Shown one piece after another: positions 1-13,100 of a stretch of DNA of 64,000 bases. Within the stretch, counting starts at the first letter, position 1; every line of letters begins with the position of its first letter. This stretch comes from Tamarix chinensis (Eukaryota > Streptophyta > Magnoliopsida > Caryophyllales > Tamaricaceae). A program made the position numbers and the translations under genes. The notes under the pieces were generated by a model. It saw only the letters and a list, made by a program, of their open reading frames with translations. It was not told where the DNA came from and made no database searches. The stretch is from NCBI GenBank assembly GCA_030549775.1, contig CM060180.1:82863672-82927671 (forward strand). Reading direction: 5' to 3'.

Positions 1-1753
1 ACTTTTCTCCTCCCAAATTGAAGCCTTGGATGAAAAGTCTACTATTTGATAGCTCTTCCATCGGTATTCTGAGCTGCTTCATGGTGAATAGTGGCATGAT
101 GTTTACAGCTGACCCTCCGTCAACTAACACACGACTAATTCTTTGGTCACGCGCATATCCCGAGATAAAAAGTGGCCTATTATGTGTTTTGGCTCCAAGC
201 AACATATCATCCTCCGTGAAGGGGAGAGAGGCACAACAAACTGCATCACCTACGTGATTTCGTACTTCTGGCCCTTGAAGAGCTTTAATCATAACTTCTC
301 GAACCTCTTTCGGTAACTTGTTCAACTGTTGTAAACTTTCATCTTGTGAAAGTGTTTCAGTCATCTCGTCGCTATTTAAGCCAAGTATAGCGAGAGCATT
401 ATCATCTTGCACGACATCCTCTCTTGCATCCTCTTCTTCGACTACACAGCAGGAAGTCGTGTTAACTTCATGAACTTCCAAGAATTTTGGAGGGAAAAAT
501 TCTGCTAGTGTGATTGGCTTAAGAGGTTCTTGTTTCAGCAATTCAATTGGCAAGACTCTTGCCTTTCTTGGCTTCGACTTCATCCCTTTCTTCGGCTTGG
601 CCAGACCTTTTTTTCTTCTAGACTGCTTCTCCTGACGTTGGCGTAGTTGAGGCTTTGTAGCTTGTTTTCTTTTTGGCTGTCTTCTTGTCACCAAAGTCCA
701 ACCCTCATCCTCCTCATCGATTTGTATAGGGTTCTCTTTCACTTCAAGGTCTTCAACAACTGTGTGAGTTTGTGAACCATCACTTTTTGAGGCATATACC
801 AGAATTGGTTCCAGGCTTCCAAACTGAATCAACCGGCTAACCTTTGTAGGCGCTGTCTTGGGCAAGTCGCCCATCATGGTGATATAATTTAGGCTTGCTG
901 TTGGAGCTTCTAGATCGAGCAAAATTACTCCCTCTTTTGCCAATTTCATGATCCTTTCATTCAAAGTGATGCATTTTTGAGTTGGATGGCTGATGCATCG
1001 ATGGTACATGCAGTATCTAGGATCTTCAGTTCGTCCTACCTCTTGCGGACGCTTTGGTTCCGGCAATTCTACCACTTTCTTTTCCAATAAATCTTCTAGC
1101 ATCCCTGGGACGTCTGAATCAGGAAATGGGTATTGTTTTGCCTCCAATTCCCTCAAAGTTGTCCGCTTCTTTGTAAACTCTTGCTTTGAGTAGTTTTGAC
1201 TCTCGTCAAATTTTTGTGGCTTAGCTGAGATCTTAATAGGAGATGCACCAATAGCCATTGCCTCCTTCGTCACGCTCTTGGAAGATTTCTCATTCTTCTT
1301 GAATTCCTTCTTCTCCTTAGGATGTTCAAACACAGGTATTTTACGTCCATGTTTAGCAATGTTCACCTCTATGTCGTGAGCAGTCGTAGATAACTCAGAA
1401 AAAGTTCTGGGTTTCGTGCCCTGCAAGATGTGTGCAATGCCCCAATGCATTCCTTCAATGCACATCCCAATAGCCGATACTTCGCTGAGGCGATCCTGAC
1501 AATCTAGGCTCAATGAACGCCAACGCTCGATGTACTCTTCAACGGGCTCATTCTCCCACTGCCTAGTGTTTGCAAGTTCCACTATACTTACAGTCCGGCG
1601 AGCGCTGTAAAAGCGGTTGCTGAACTCTCTCTCCAACTCTTCCCAACTATCAATGGACTCGCTAGGGAGGTTAGTGTACCAATCAAAAGCATTTCCCTTC
1701 AATGATCGCACGAACTGTTTCACCAGTAAATCTCCTGTTAACGACAGATTTTC
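1..1753 (-). CDS. Ty3/Gypsy gag-protease polyprotein, partial
   Basis: Reading the minus strand from 1753 down to base 1 gives about 580 codons without a stop that I could find. The product starts in the middle of a retrotransposon gag domain (GDLLVKQFVRSLKGNAFDWY, then RFYSARRTVS and EEYIERWRSLSLDC). It passes through a Lys/Arg-rich linker (about 540-680) and ends in a retropepsin-like protease with the active-site motif LVDGGSAVNIMP at about 100-123. Reverse transcriptase and integrase would lie beyond the left edge. There is no ATG at the gag start: the frame emerges from LTR/leader-like sequence just after a TTTTTGCAG at 1753, so the first ~100 residues of gag are missing or lie upstream of an unproven intron. 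Gag packages the element RNA and the protease matures the polyprotein. The intact frame suggests a fairly young insertion. Confidence 0.85.
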
Positions 1754-2711
1754 TGCAAAAAGAAAATTGAAGAACAAAATATACTTTTATTGATTATTAA
1801 TTATCGGATCGAATGTAGGTACAATCTCTGTATAAATCCGGTACAAGATTTAATATCCTCTGATTCAATCTCCTAGACAATTGATGACGTTGTGATTCGC
1901 GATGTTGAATTTTGGACTCAACTTGTTCGGGGCTCGTCTTGAGTTTAATGAGCTTGATCCAAACCTGTTGATAAAAATTTAATTTACCTAGTAAAGAGGG
2001 CACAATTTGATGGTGCTTGATCCCTTCAAACAGGTTTAATGATGTTGAAGTTACAACGCTTCAACATTTTCGACTTGATGATCTATAAAGCTTCGTTCTT
2101 CGATCTTTGTTCTTCGTTCTTTGTTCTTTGATCCTTGGATCTTACTTCTTCAATCTTCGGATCTTCGTTCTTCGATCTTCAGATCTTACTTCTTCAATCT
2201 TTGGATATTCGTTCTTCGATCTTCGTTCTTCGATCCTCAGATCTTACTTCTTCAATCTTCGGATCTTCGTTCTTCGAGTCTTCGATCTTTAGCTTTAGAG
2301 TGCTTGGGAGCGTTCTCTCTATAAGCTCTTGATCTCGGGACTTCAATGTGTCTTCAATGAGGAGGGATGCCCTCTATTTATAGAGAAAAGAACCTCCCTG
2401 GCTTTTGGGCTTGGGCCCGTCTTGCGTTTTAGACTTAAAAGTCATGTTTCATTTAACTTAATTTTACGAACTCGTAGCCCATTTGTGAAATAAATTAGAC
2501 CCGTATTTAATTAAACTAAGCCCAATTGAAATATTTTGGCCCAATTTAATAAAATACGAACGGGACATAAACAGTTAAAATATTTTATTTTAACATATAA
2601 ATCCCGAATAATTTTTTAGGAATATTTAATTATCCCCAATTTAGGTTGATTGACCATATAACAATCAAATATTTTTTTTCTTGTTGTTATATATTTTTTT
2701 CGGTGTCAACA
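1754..2711 (-). mobile_element. LTR-like region of the Gypsy element
   Basis: On the minus strand this block begins with TGTTGACACCG (2701-2711), a typical LTR 5' end. It carries a TATA box CTATAAATAG at 2373-2382, runs through a low-complexity transcribed-like stretch, and ends against the truncated gag frame. No clear primer-binding site was found between it and gag, so its 3' border is uncertain. Orientation agrees with the gag frame that follows. Confidence 0.6.
2095..2290. repeat. Tandem repeat, GATCTTCGTTCTTC-type units, in the LTR
   Basis: Imperfect tandem units of roughly 43 bp built from GATCTTACTTCTTCAATC and TTCGGATCTTCGTTCTTC words. All three plus-strand frames stay open across it only because of this composition. 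It lies downstream of the LTR TATA box, in the putative R/U5 part. Confidence 0.8.
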
Positions 2712-4141
2712 AATACCAAAGTTCATTGCTTAAATAAAGGCAACCCAAATTCATTGAATAAAATACATATTCACTCTATATAGCGATTAAATTTATAAAA
2801 AAAAACATAGCTTAATAATAACAACAATAATAAATAAATAAAAATTAATTTTATAACATTTAATGCTTAAGTTTATGATGGATTGTGTTTATTATATAGA
2901 ATAGAAATGTTCATCAAGTATAATTGATAATATAAAAAACTTAGATTCATTACATAGAACGCTCACATTTACAACATAAAATATATAAGTTGTTCATATT
3001 AAACATCTAAGTTTATCAAATTATTGCTTACAAGGTGTTCGTTGTTATGATTGTTTTTAACGGTACAAATCTTCTTATCATCCTTTGATCTCCTTGAAAA
3101 GTATATAATAAAAAACAGGTTCCTTAAATGAAAAGGAGAGGTAAGTGGCGTAGGAACTAAATTACAAAATCAATAAAGAAGAGACCCATAATTGGTATAA
3201 GCTCCATAAAGATACGAGTTAAACAAATAATTAGTATAGGTTCACTAAGCTTATATTTGGATATATTTATCAAAAGTAGTTATCTAAGATAATTATTTAT
3301 TTTAAATTTTTTTAGTCTAAAAAGTATTTAAAATAAATAATTATCTTGATTAAATATTTTTAATAAGTAACTCAAAATAAAATCGTAATATTTAATTTAA
3401 GTTAAGCAAATAATTGATATAGATTAAAAAAATGATTTTTGAATACCACCATAAACAGATTTATTATATTAAACACTTAGGTTCATGATATACAACTAAT
3501 ATGTTCATCATATGAAATATTGAGATGCATTATATATAACAAGGAATACACACACATGTTTATTGTGTCAAACGCAGAGATTCATCATATATATTGATTA
3601 GTTTTACTGGAAAGAAAAAGCATTAGATAATAATAATAAAAATATTAGTTTATTAAATCAGTACATTATATATGACAAATCTATAAATTATATGTGATAC
3701 ATAATATATTATATATGGTGAACATATATGTTATATATCATGTACCTATAGTCATATATTTAAATAGTTATGAAATACATAAGAGCTATATAATTATAAA
3801 AAAACAATCCTAAATTTATAAATATAAACTATACATTTAAAAAATCTATATTATGGTTATCATATTTGTTGAATATATTCAAAATAAAAAGTTATAAATT
3901 TATAAATAACAACCCTATGCATAAAAAAAAGTATATCCAAGTGTATATAAATAAAATTTATAAATTACAAAATTAAATTTATATTATTAAATAAAATTTA
4001 TAAAAAATGGTAATATGTATATTGACGCGCAATCAATAATGTCGTACAGGTGTATTCTCTAACTCAGCTTCTACTAATATAATTTAAGGTGCGTCGGAGT
4101 GAGGTAGTAGATTAACCTATCTGTACGAAGCAGACTGTACC
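2712..4141. other. AT-rich intergenic and promoter region, no gene seen
   Basis: Strongly AT-rich DNA with many degenerate GTTCATCATAT and TATATAA words and one palindromic MITE-like unit. The last ~120 bases (from about 4022) are less AT-rich and probably hold the 5' UTR and core promoter of the DUF212 gene. I could not identify a specific TATA box or factor site with confidence. Confidence 0.5.
3267..3368. mobile_element. Palindromic MITE-like element, copy 1
   Basis: About 100 bp hairpin: left arm AAAAGTAGTTATCTAAGATA plus AATTATTTATTTTAAA, right arm its reverse complement (AAATAAATAATTATCTTGAT onward). It shares arm sequence with the element at 4754-4853, so both belong to one short non-autonomous family. 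No coding capacity. Confidence 0.7.
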
Positions 4142-7100
4142 ATGTCCTTGTTATTGCAGACCTTCTCTACGGCTGGAGGGTTCTTTACCCCGAAGCCCCC
4201 GCCCTCGAAATTTTCGAAGAAATGCAATATCAAATTCGGTTCGTATCCCTATGTCAATTATTGTCCCGGTCGTTCGGTTGCATTCTCATGTATCCACGGA
4301 GCACGATTTGATGACATTGCTGCTATTGCTCAAAATAAGGTTTGCTTATTTTATTGCTCTGCTACAGGCTACAACATTACTGTCTTATCGTTGGGGACTT
4401 GATTTACGGAATTTCTTTGAGTGGTCAGGTGTTAGTTGCAGCGGCAGTATCAGCTGCTATCGGGCAACTGTCGAAGCCTTTCACTTCAGCTCTCCTTTAC
4501 GGGAACACATTCGATTTCAAAGCAGCGGTTCAAGCTGGTGGTTTGCCTTCTACACATTCCTCAGTAAGTTCACAATTGTTTTCTCTCCTGACTATGCGCC
4601 TAATCTTTATTGAAGAATCGTTAATAGTGTGTGTTTTTGTGTATTTATGATTGTATAATTTGGCAGTGATTGTTGAATAGTCATCATGATGCGTTGGCAG
4701 ATGAGTAAGTTGACAAATGCTAACAATCAAGGTTTATGGTTTGTTTGTAGCTACTTATCAAAAGTAGTTATTTAAGATAATTACTTATTTTAAAAAAATT
4801 TAAGCTAATTTTTTTTAAAAATAAGTGATTATCTTGGATAACTACTTTTGATATGTGATGCAGGCCTAATTTTTGGGCACTGTAAATTCCACTTTCAAGC
4901 AGTGGAAGTGCTCCAGAATAGGGAAGTTAGGGAGAGAGAAATTAGGAAGGAGAGAGAAGCTAGGGAGGAGGAGAAAAAGGGACGCTGAGCTGGGGGAGAT
5001 TGATGCAAATACATTGCTTGTTTCTTCCTTCTCAATACCAGTAGGTATAGGCTCCAATGCTAGAAACAACAGAATGTTCTAGACGGAAATAAAACAGAAA
5101 ATGATAACTTAGCATAACAACGTATTAGCTAAAGTTATCTTTTGAACAATAATTACTCGATTAAGCTAATTAAGTAAATCTACTAATAGCTTTGGCTCTT
5201 ATCATTATCCCACTCTTCAAAGCAACCTTGTCCTCAAGGTTGAAGAGATCTACACCCAAGCTTTTGAGATTATGTGTTCCAATGTGTAGCATGTGTTGCA
5301 AGGGCACCAATGAAGATCCACCTGAATCGGTGGTGTGATGATTAGGTGCGATTGTCTTCTTGACATCCGAACTATATGAAGTTCTTGATGGTGGTTTTTG
5401 GCACACCTTGTATAAGTCACTAGCATTGGGAACACTTGTTGCACTACACTTTGCTTTAAGTTGGTTGGCAACTCGTAGCTTTGAATTCCAATTTGCTGAT
5501 ATTCCATGGTACCAGATGCTACAAATAGCTTGGTATCTTTCCTCTAGTCAGTAAAAGCAAGCACACAAAATGTGCTCGAAGCCTTATTGAAAGTTGTGAG
5601 ATCGTGAAAGTGTAAGAGAACTCATTGATGACAATAACCCACAAGGATAAGTTAAACATGGTAACGACATTGGCCAGACCTCAGCTAAGCTTGAGGTGTA
5701 AGAACCAATTGTAAATAACATGAAATCTCAAAAGAGCAGCAACCCACATCATAACAACTTCCGTTTGTGCTTGCAATTGTATAGGAAAGTTTAATATAAA
5801 TCCAATTAATAGGGAGGGCATCCATGTAGTAAATTTGCTGTAAGTCCACAAGAGAGTAATTAGGAAATGAGAGGGTTGCTTCTTCTCTTACACAAAACAA
5901 AAGTAAAACATAAGTATAGCATGATAATTGTGGAGGGAGCTAACAACAAAAATCAATAGTTGTATTTTCTGATCGACTTCCTTGAAATAAGCCTATAATT
6001 CACAATGCTCATTTGCCCAAACAACCATTTAGCTTGCCCAAAACATAAGTATTTAGCATACTCATTAATCACCAGAGTCCATAAAGTCATATTTCCTTTA
6101 AACATTTCATCAGACACAAATTCTGTGCAAAACCTATAATTGCAAAGACATCAATCATTTGCACAGTACTATGCAATCCCATCATAAGACTTCTCCAAAC
6201 AAATACTATTTCAATCTTGTATACTTCCCATTTAACTGCAGAATCTTTTTGAAAAATAGTGAAGGGGAAGTGGTCTACCCATTCAACTCTCCATAATTCC
6301 ATGGGATACCTTTTTCTTCAGCCAATTAAAAGACGTTGCACCGATTGATGAAATACTAAATTTGATTCCTCTATTATTTGTGCAAATCAGGGAGATGCCC
6401 ATTTTTTTTTTCTTTTTTCCTATATTGTGTTAGATTATAAGCACAACGCTTCTAACAACCTTAAAAATGTGTGTCATATGTTCCATAAACCTCACGTGTT
6501 TCAACATAAAATAATGACTCCTGACAAACTTAACAGCTTACCTAATGATAACAAAAGTTGTATTACACATAAAATATGACTCATGAAATTGTGCACTCTG
6601 TGCATCTTATGATATAACCAATGCAATTATGGTGTTCTTCTCAAGAATATCTCAATGTTCTTTAATCTCTTGAATCATTATGACTTCTTTCAATAGTTGC
6701 TTAGATGCTTCCTTTCTTTGATCAAAGACCTCAAAAAAGAATGATTCAATGACCAAGAATGCTAAAGAACTTGCTCCTGCACAAGTCTCCCTCAAATTTT
6801 TGTATTTGGAATTGATCATTCTTTTACTTTGAAGAAAACTATCACGGTGAAATGCATCCTTGAATTTCTTCAAAAAGTTTTCAATATGGAACACATCCTC
6901 AATCTTTTGCAAAAGCCTTCCAAATTTTGGCATAAAATCATCCGAAATTTGAATGCCTCCTATGCTGTACACCCAAAATGAAACTTCATGAAGAAATCAC
7001 CTTTAAGCCTCTTATATGGTATTCTCCCGTACATAGCCTCTTTCCACAAACTCTAGCTTTTGTCCTTCAAGCTCTGTGGACTCCTTTGGATTGCATATGT

Positions 7101-10100
7101 AGGTTGTGTCATTTGTTTATGGCATCCTTGACATCAAATCAATTTAGTAGTCAATAACCCTTAATGGAGGCAAACCCCGTGGTAGCTCATTAGGAAACAC
7201 ATTATCAAACTCTTTCAAGAGCTTGTCTAGCCTTGGGTTATGCAGTGCTATCTCCCCTTGTTGTAATTCTTTCACAACCAAAGCACAACATTCACCCTCA
7301 AAAACAAACTTTCGAATTTTACTCCCCCTTGTAACTCCTTTTGATCATACTTAGACGATGGTTTTAGCTTATATTTCTTTTTTTCTCTTACAAACCTATA
7401 TTTATTCAACTCACCATCATGTGTTACTTGCTTATCATATTGTCAAGGCTTCCCAAGTAACGTATGATAAGAATATGTTGGTAATATTTCTCATTATACC
7501 TCATCAACATAATTATCATTCTTAAAAGAGACAAGGACTTGCTTACTTTAACTCCTTTGTCCTTGTTGAGCTATTGAAGTTAATATGACTTAGGATAACT
7601 TGTGGGTTCCAATTGCATTTTCTTCACCGTTGTTTCACTAGCCACATAGGTACAACTTCCACTATCAATAATGGCATCACACTCCTTGCCTTGTATCTTG
7701 CTTCTAGCCTGGAAAATTTTGTCTCTTTGATCATTTTGGACTTCTTGATACATTTGGAGGATTCTTTGCAATACCATGCACTCCCTATCACTCTTGGTCC
7801 CCACACTTTCAACACCATCACTTTTGCTCTTCATTCTCCACTTCATCGCATGGTTCTATAGTAGCAATTTCCCTCAGACTTAAGGCTCTTCGGTTTGGAA
7901 AATCAAGAGCAAGATGATCATAAACTTTACACTTGTAGTATTGCTTGTTGGCCTTTTCTACGATCTTGCCTTTTCCCTTCTCCCGGCCTATCTCCTTTTT
8001 CTTTTCACCGCAACATCGTTAGGGACAAATTCATAATGAGAAGAAATAGTTGGTTTTGGTGGTACCTTAGCTTATTTGGCTTGCTTTTCAAATTTGATGG
8101 CCAACTTCACCACATCATCTAAAGTGTTGTATGCACATGCTTCCACCTTTTCCCTAAATGTCTTATTCAAACCTCTGAAGAATTGTGCCACCCTTTGTTC
8201 TTTCCTTTCTTGCATATCACAAATCAAAGCTAGTATTTCGAACTCCCTGGTGTAATTTTGAACTTCCATATAGCCTTGCTTGAGAGTAGTCATCTTGATG
8301 AAGTTTTGTTGATAACTTCCTCATAAAATGTTTATTGAGTTTCTCCTAAAACTTGATTTTAGTCTTGCCCATGCGGTGTCTTTCTCTTTTCATATTGTCA
8401 TACCAAGTTCTAGCAACCTTAACAAACTTTCTAACAAATTCCCTAGGTAGTTAAGATATGCTAACGCTTCCAACAACCTTAAAAACATGTGTCATATGCT
8501 GCATAACCCCCACATGTGCTGTAACATAAAATAACAACTCCTAACCAACTTAACAACTTACCTAATGATAACAAAAGTTGTGTTACACATAAAATATGAC
8601 ACATGAAATAATGCACTCTATGCCTCTTATGACATAACCAATTTGGTTATGGTGTTGTTCTCAAGAGTATCTCAAGATTCTTCATTCTCTTGAATCATGA
8701 TGGCTTCTTCCAAGATTTTCTTAGGTTCTTCTTTTCTTTGATCAAGAACCTCAAGAAAGAATGGTTGAATGACTAAGAACCCCAAATAACTTGCTCCTAC
8801 ATCACACCATACTTACCTGATTTGACGGTAGGGGTGAATTCATGTTATGGATCAAATTGGATATGGTTTTGGTCTTGGTGGTATTAAGTACTGAAAAAAC
8901 TATTCAACATGCGCTAGACAATGTAAAATTGTAGAATCTTTTGAAGTTTCAATTTCGCTAATCATAGCCTTAGTGATGGATATATAGTTATTAATTATGT
9001 CATGGAATTTGATGATTAAAAGTATTGCTTGTTAAATTAATATAAATATAAATGTTCTTATTAGTTGTCATGGAAATGTGTTGTCAACCATATTTTCCTT
9101 TACTTTTGTTACTATCTCTATTTGAGAAAGGATGTCATTTTAGACATAAATTTTGTGTTAGAAAATATTGTTAGTTTTGACTTAAAGACTAATTTCTATG
9201 TTAACCTTTGTATATTTTATTTTCCAGGTGTATTAATTTTACTTCACTCTTCTTTCGCTACTTATAAAATGAAAAGGTAAAGAACATAATTATAATCAGC
9301 AATCTTTGTAGGAAAGGGGGATGAGAAATAGAAAGCGCTAGCTTCTTTGGGTTATTTTGGTCGTTCAAGCAACATTCATGGTGGGAAAAATTTCTCAACA
9401 TAAATTCTCATAGTAATTGTGCATCCATCGCTCGTTGGAGGCAATTTGGCAACCGGTACTAGTGTGCATAGGTGGGAGAATGGATTACACAAACAAGATT
9501 AATTGAAGAAGGAAGACCCAAGAGGTCTTAGGATCATGGAAGGTCACACAGCTTCTTCGGTATCAATTGCAAACAATGGTGAGCTCTTGGCTACTTCAGA
9601 GAATGAAACAATTCAAATGAAACAAGAGGAAGAGTTTCATGAGAAGGCTTGTACCATAAAGGTTCTAATGGCAAATTGCTGACTGGAGAAGGGGATGAAC
9701 CTATGTTATGTTACATCGCTTGCCATGGAAGGTATGTCTAAGGCACAAGTCCAAGAGATGAAGCTATATTGTAAACCCAAAGTGAAAGAATGCAATGGTT
9801 GGGCTTGTACAAGGCTCTAAACTTGTACATAAGCATGTGAAGAAGTTCATTGGAAAGTAGTGGAATTTTCTGTCAGATATGTTGGTTGTTACCAAGGTAT
9901 TCTCTCATGATCAAGGTTTCTTTGTATTTTGATTTGAAAGTCTAGATGGTGTTACCTTATATCTACTTCATTGCTAGCACCGACTAAGGAGGGGCGTGGA
10001 AAGATAAGTAGAGATGAATATGTGGATAGAACAAGATGAGGGGGTGGCTCTACCTCCAACAAATGAAATTAGCAATATTAGTTATTCAAGGGTTGAACAA

Positions 10101-13100
10101 AACCCTCAACCATGGTGTTGTAAGTTAGTGTGCGCCTTGTAACACAAATAGGAACTTTTGGGTTTGATGAAAATTGTGTAAAAGAAAAAGTACATAATGT
10201 TTTGAAGAGGTTGAAAATGAATTGAGATTGGGCTTATAATTATGTACAACATTATAATGGGAGAATTTGGCTTCTTTGGGAGAGTGTAGTATGTGACGTG
10301 TCGGTGCATTGTCCAATAGCAAAGTGTGGCTTCTTTGGGAGAGTGTAGTGTGTGATGTGGTGGTGCATTGTCCAATGTTTACATGTTAAAGTCACTAGAA
10401 AAATGTGAGTTATGAGTTGATTGAAGTGTATGGATATGATGCAGGAAAGTTGAGGAAGGAGTTTTAGGCATGGATTAATGGTCTAGTTGGCAATATTGAG
10501 CAACCTTGGGCTTCAACACTGTGGCTTCTACTAAGAGAATTTTGTTTTAAGGTGAGGTAGACCAATATGATGATGATTTTGTTCATTGTTTATATGGGTG
10601 TGGACTTTGCGATTAGCTTAGTACTGGTAATTGATTTAATTATATAAACGTGTAGGAGGGAAATGCAAGAATCTATATCATGCTTGATCATGGCATTGGG
10701 AACACACAATGGTTAGGTCAATTTCGATTCACAAATGTATATATAAAACCTTATATCATCTCAATTCTCTAGCCTTTGCTATTGGATGTTGGGAAGAACA
10801 TAACTAGCCTAATGTGATAGAAAATGGAAGTGTCATGTTTTAGGTGCGTAGTAGACTAAAAATTTAGAAGAGTAAGCTTAAGTGGTTCAACAAGAAGCAC
10901 CACCATGCACATGTTAGTGAGAAGATAAAGATGACACATAGTTTAGGAGAGTATTTAACCCAGGATAAAGTTGGATGTTTTGATCATTACTGAGGATCTA
11001 GTCACACGAAGTTCATGGGAAGATTTGGGAGGTGTTCCCATGAATCAAATATATCCAAGGGAAGGGATTAGGGGAAATTGATTAATTATGGATTGTGGGG
11101 GGAATTAGGGTCAGGGATTGTGAGAATTAGAGAGATTAGAGGAGAGAGCAAAAGGGAGGTTGGAGAATTCACAGTTCTGTTAATTCTACAACTTGTCTAT
11201 TATGGAGGTTATAACCTCTATGACTTGGGGAGTAAGTTAAGGCTTACGAGTCTAGGGTTTAATAGGCCTATTATAAGTAAGACCTATTAACCCTATTACA
11301 TAAATAAGCTAATTAACAAAAGTCTGCTAAGAATTAATAGAACTAATACCTACAGCCTATTAATAGACTTGAGTTTAACATACTAGGACTTAAATTCGGC
11401 CCAACTTTGATGGATGTGATAGTGGGCCGAGCATGACTAAGGTCTCTTAACGTTTCTCCCTTACCTAGAAACTAATTTTGTCCTCAAGCTCGTAATAAGG
11501 AAAGAAATAACCAAAATTAATAGTGGCGTTGTTGTAGCTTGACCTAGAGGTAATTAATTCCACTTAACCAATACTTCCAAGTATTCAAAGACCAAACATG
11601 ACAAGAGCAAATTAGTAGTGGCACATTGTAGCGAACGAATCTTGAGTAGAGTTGTGAACACATTGTTCAACATAGTAGGTAGGGTTGCTAGGGGTTATAA
11701 TGGCCAAACTGGTGGACTTGTTGGTGGCGGAGCGTGTCATATGGGCTATAGGTCAGCAAAGATAGAATTCAAGAGCTTATTTGAAGTGAGTCCAACGAAA
11801 GTTAGGTTCTTCCAACTTTGTAGGTTGGCTCTCAATATTATTTAGAGCTTCCTTCTCTAATCTTTCTATATAATCATTTGCTATTTTAAACTTTTAATTT
11901 TGTAGCTTAATTGCCTTCAAAGTGGTGGAGTTAAGTTCTTTATCCAATGTGAAGGTGGTACATTATTTAATCCCTTTAATGGTGAACTAATCCTTTAACA
12001 TTGATTAGCCATAATTATTTTTTTGGGGGGGGGGGCTTATCAAAACCATTAGCCATTCCATTTTTATAGAACTCTCTCATTTTCTCTTGACTCACTAGAC
12101 CTCCCCCTAACTTCATTCACATCTTCAAACCTTGAACCATATTCACCAAGCTACATTCATCCTCATTCAATAATCCATTTATATCTTCAACCGCCTTCAA
12201 TCTACATTTAACATCAATTCTTCATCCAATCCTCAACCTCATTCATCCTCTCACTTCACATCTTCAAACAAACGTTCCTTAACATTAAACTAGGCCTTCA
12301 CCCACTTATCCAACACCTATCAAACGTCGGTCGAGCCTTATCACTTCAACCTTCAATTTAATTATCCTTCATCCATTAAACCACATAATCATCCATTTGA
12401 ATCAACAATAAATATCATTCCAAGACCTTACCGATCCTTAACTTCACTTTCATTTCATCAACCATCAAGTTCAAACCACAAAACTCGTTTGTTCAAACCA
12501 CAAAATCCACGCTTATAATTGGATCCTACCCTTGGTTGATTATCCTTGAGCTTTGGTCATCCGCCGTAGCATGTTTCTCACAATTCTCTTCTTTGTCACT
12601 CGTTCAGATGATACCACGTTCAAGTTCTCTAAGAGGATCCTTCAATCTAGGTCCCACCCAAACTCGTAGACCACCTTCTCAACCTCATGTAGATCTACTA
12701 TTAGATGTACCCATCTACATCACTGTCGAGGAGTTGCATCTCATGGAAATGTGTAGGAGGCTGCATTTTGCATCCCAAATTGTCTTGGGAAAAAAATGTA
12801 GGCCAAAATGTTGTTACATGTGCCAAACATGAATTTGGAAATAGAAATGGGCAAAACACAAACCTAATCATCTTCTTTCTTGTTTTCCATTGTCGCTTGT
12901 CATAGAGGACTATTGTTTATTTGTTTGTGGCTCATGAAACATCGATGCGTGGCGTTCATTGTGCTTGCTGCTTTACCTCTTCGCAAGTCATGTGAGGGTT
13001 GTACAAAGTGGTTTTATAGACTTCCAAGTAAGCATTGGTTAATTTTGTTGATGTGAAGGAGGATGGTTGATGCAGGAGCATCTCATAATAATATTTTACT

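Noticed and set aside
2107..2332. Three overlapping Phe/Leu/Ser-rich plus-strand frames
   Set aside because: All three frames are open because of the GATCTTCGTTCTTC tandem repeat; sequence belongs to a minus-strand LTR.
4342..4650. Continuous frame through the 89 bp first intron of the DUF212 gene as the true start
   Set aside because: The upstream frame from 4142 joins in phase at GT (4340) and AG (4428) to give NK-VLVAAAVSAA, and it supplies a transit-peptide-like N-terminus; the unspliced frame has no such start.
6652..6972. 106-codon minus-strand frame as a gene
   Set aside because: It runs across the edge of direct repeat A into the RT-start relic; no family resemblance and part of the frame recurs, broken, in repeat B.
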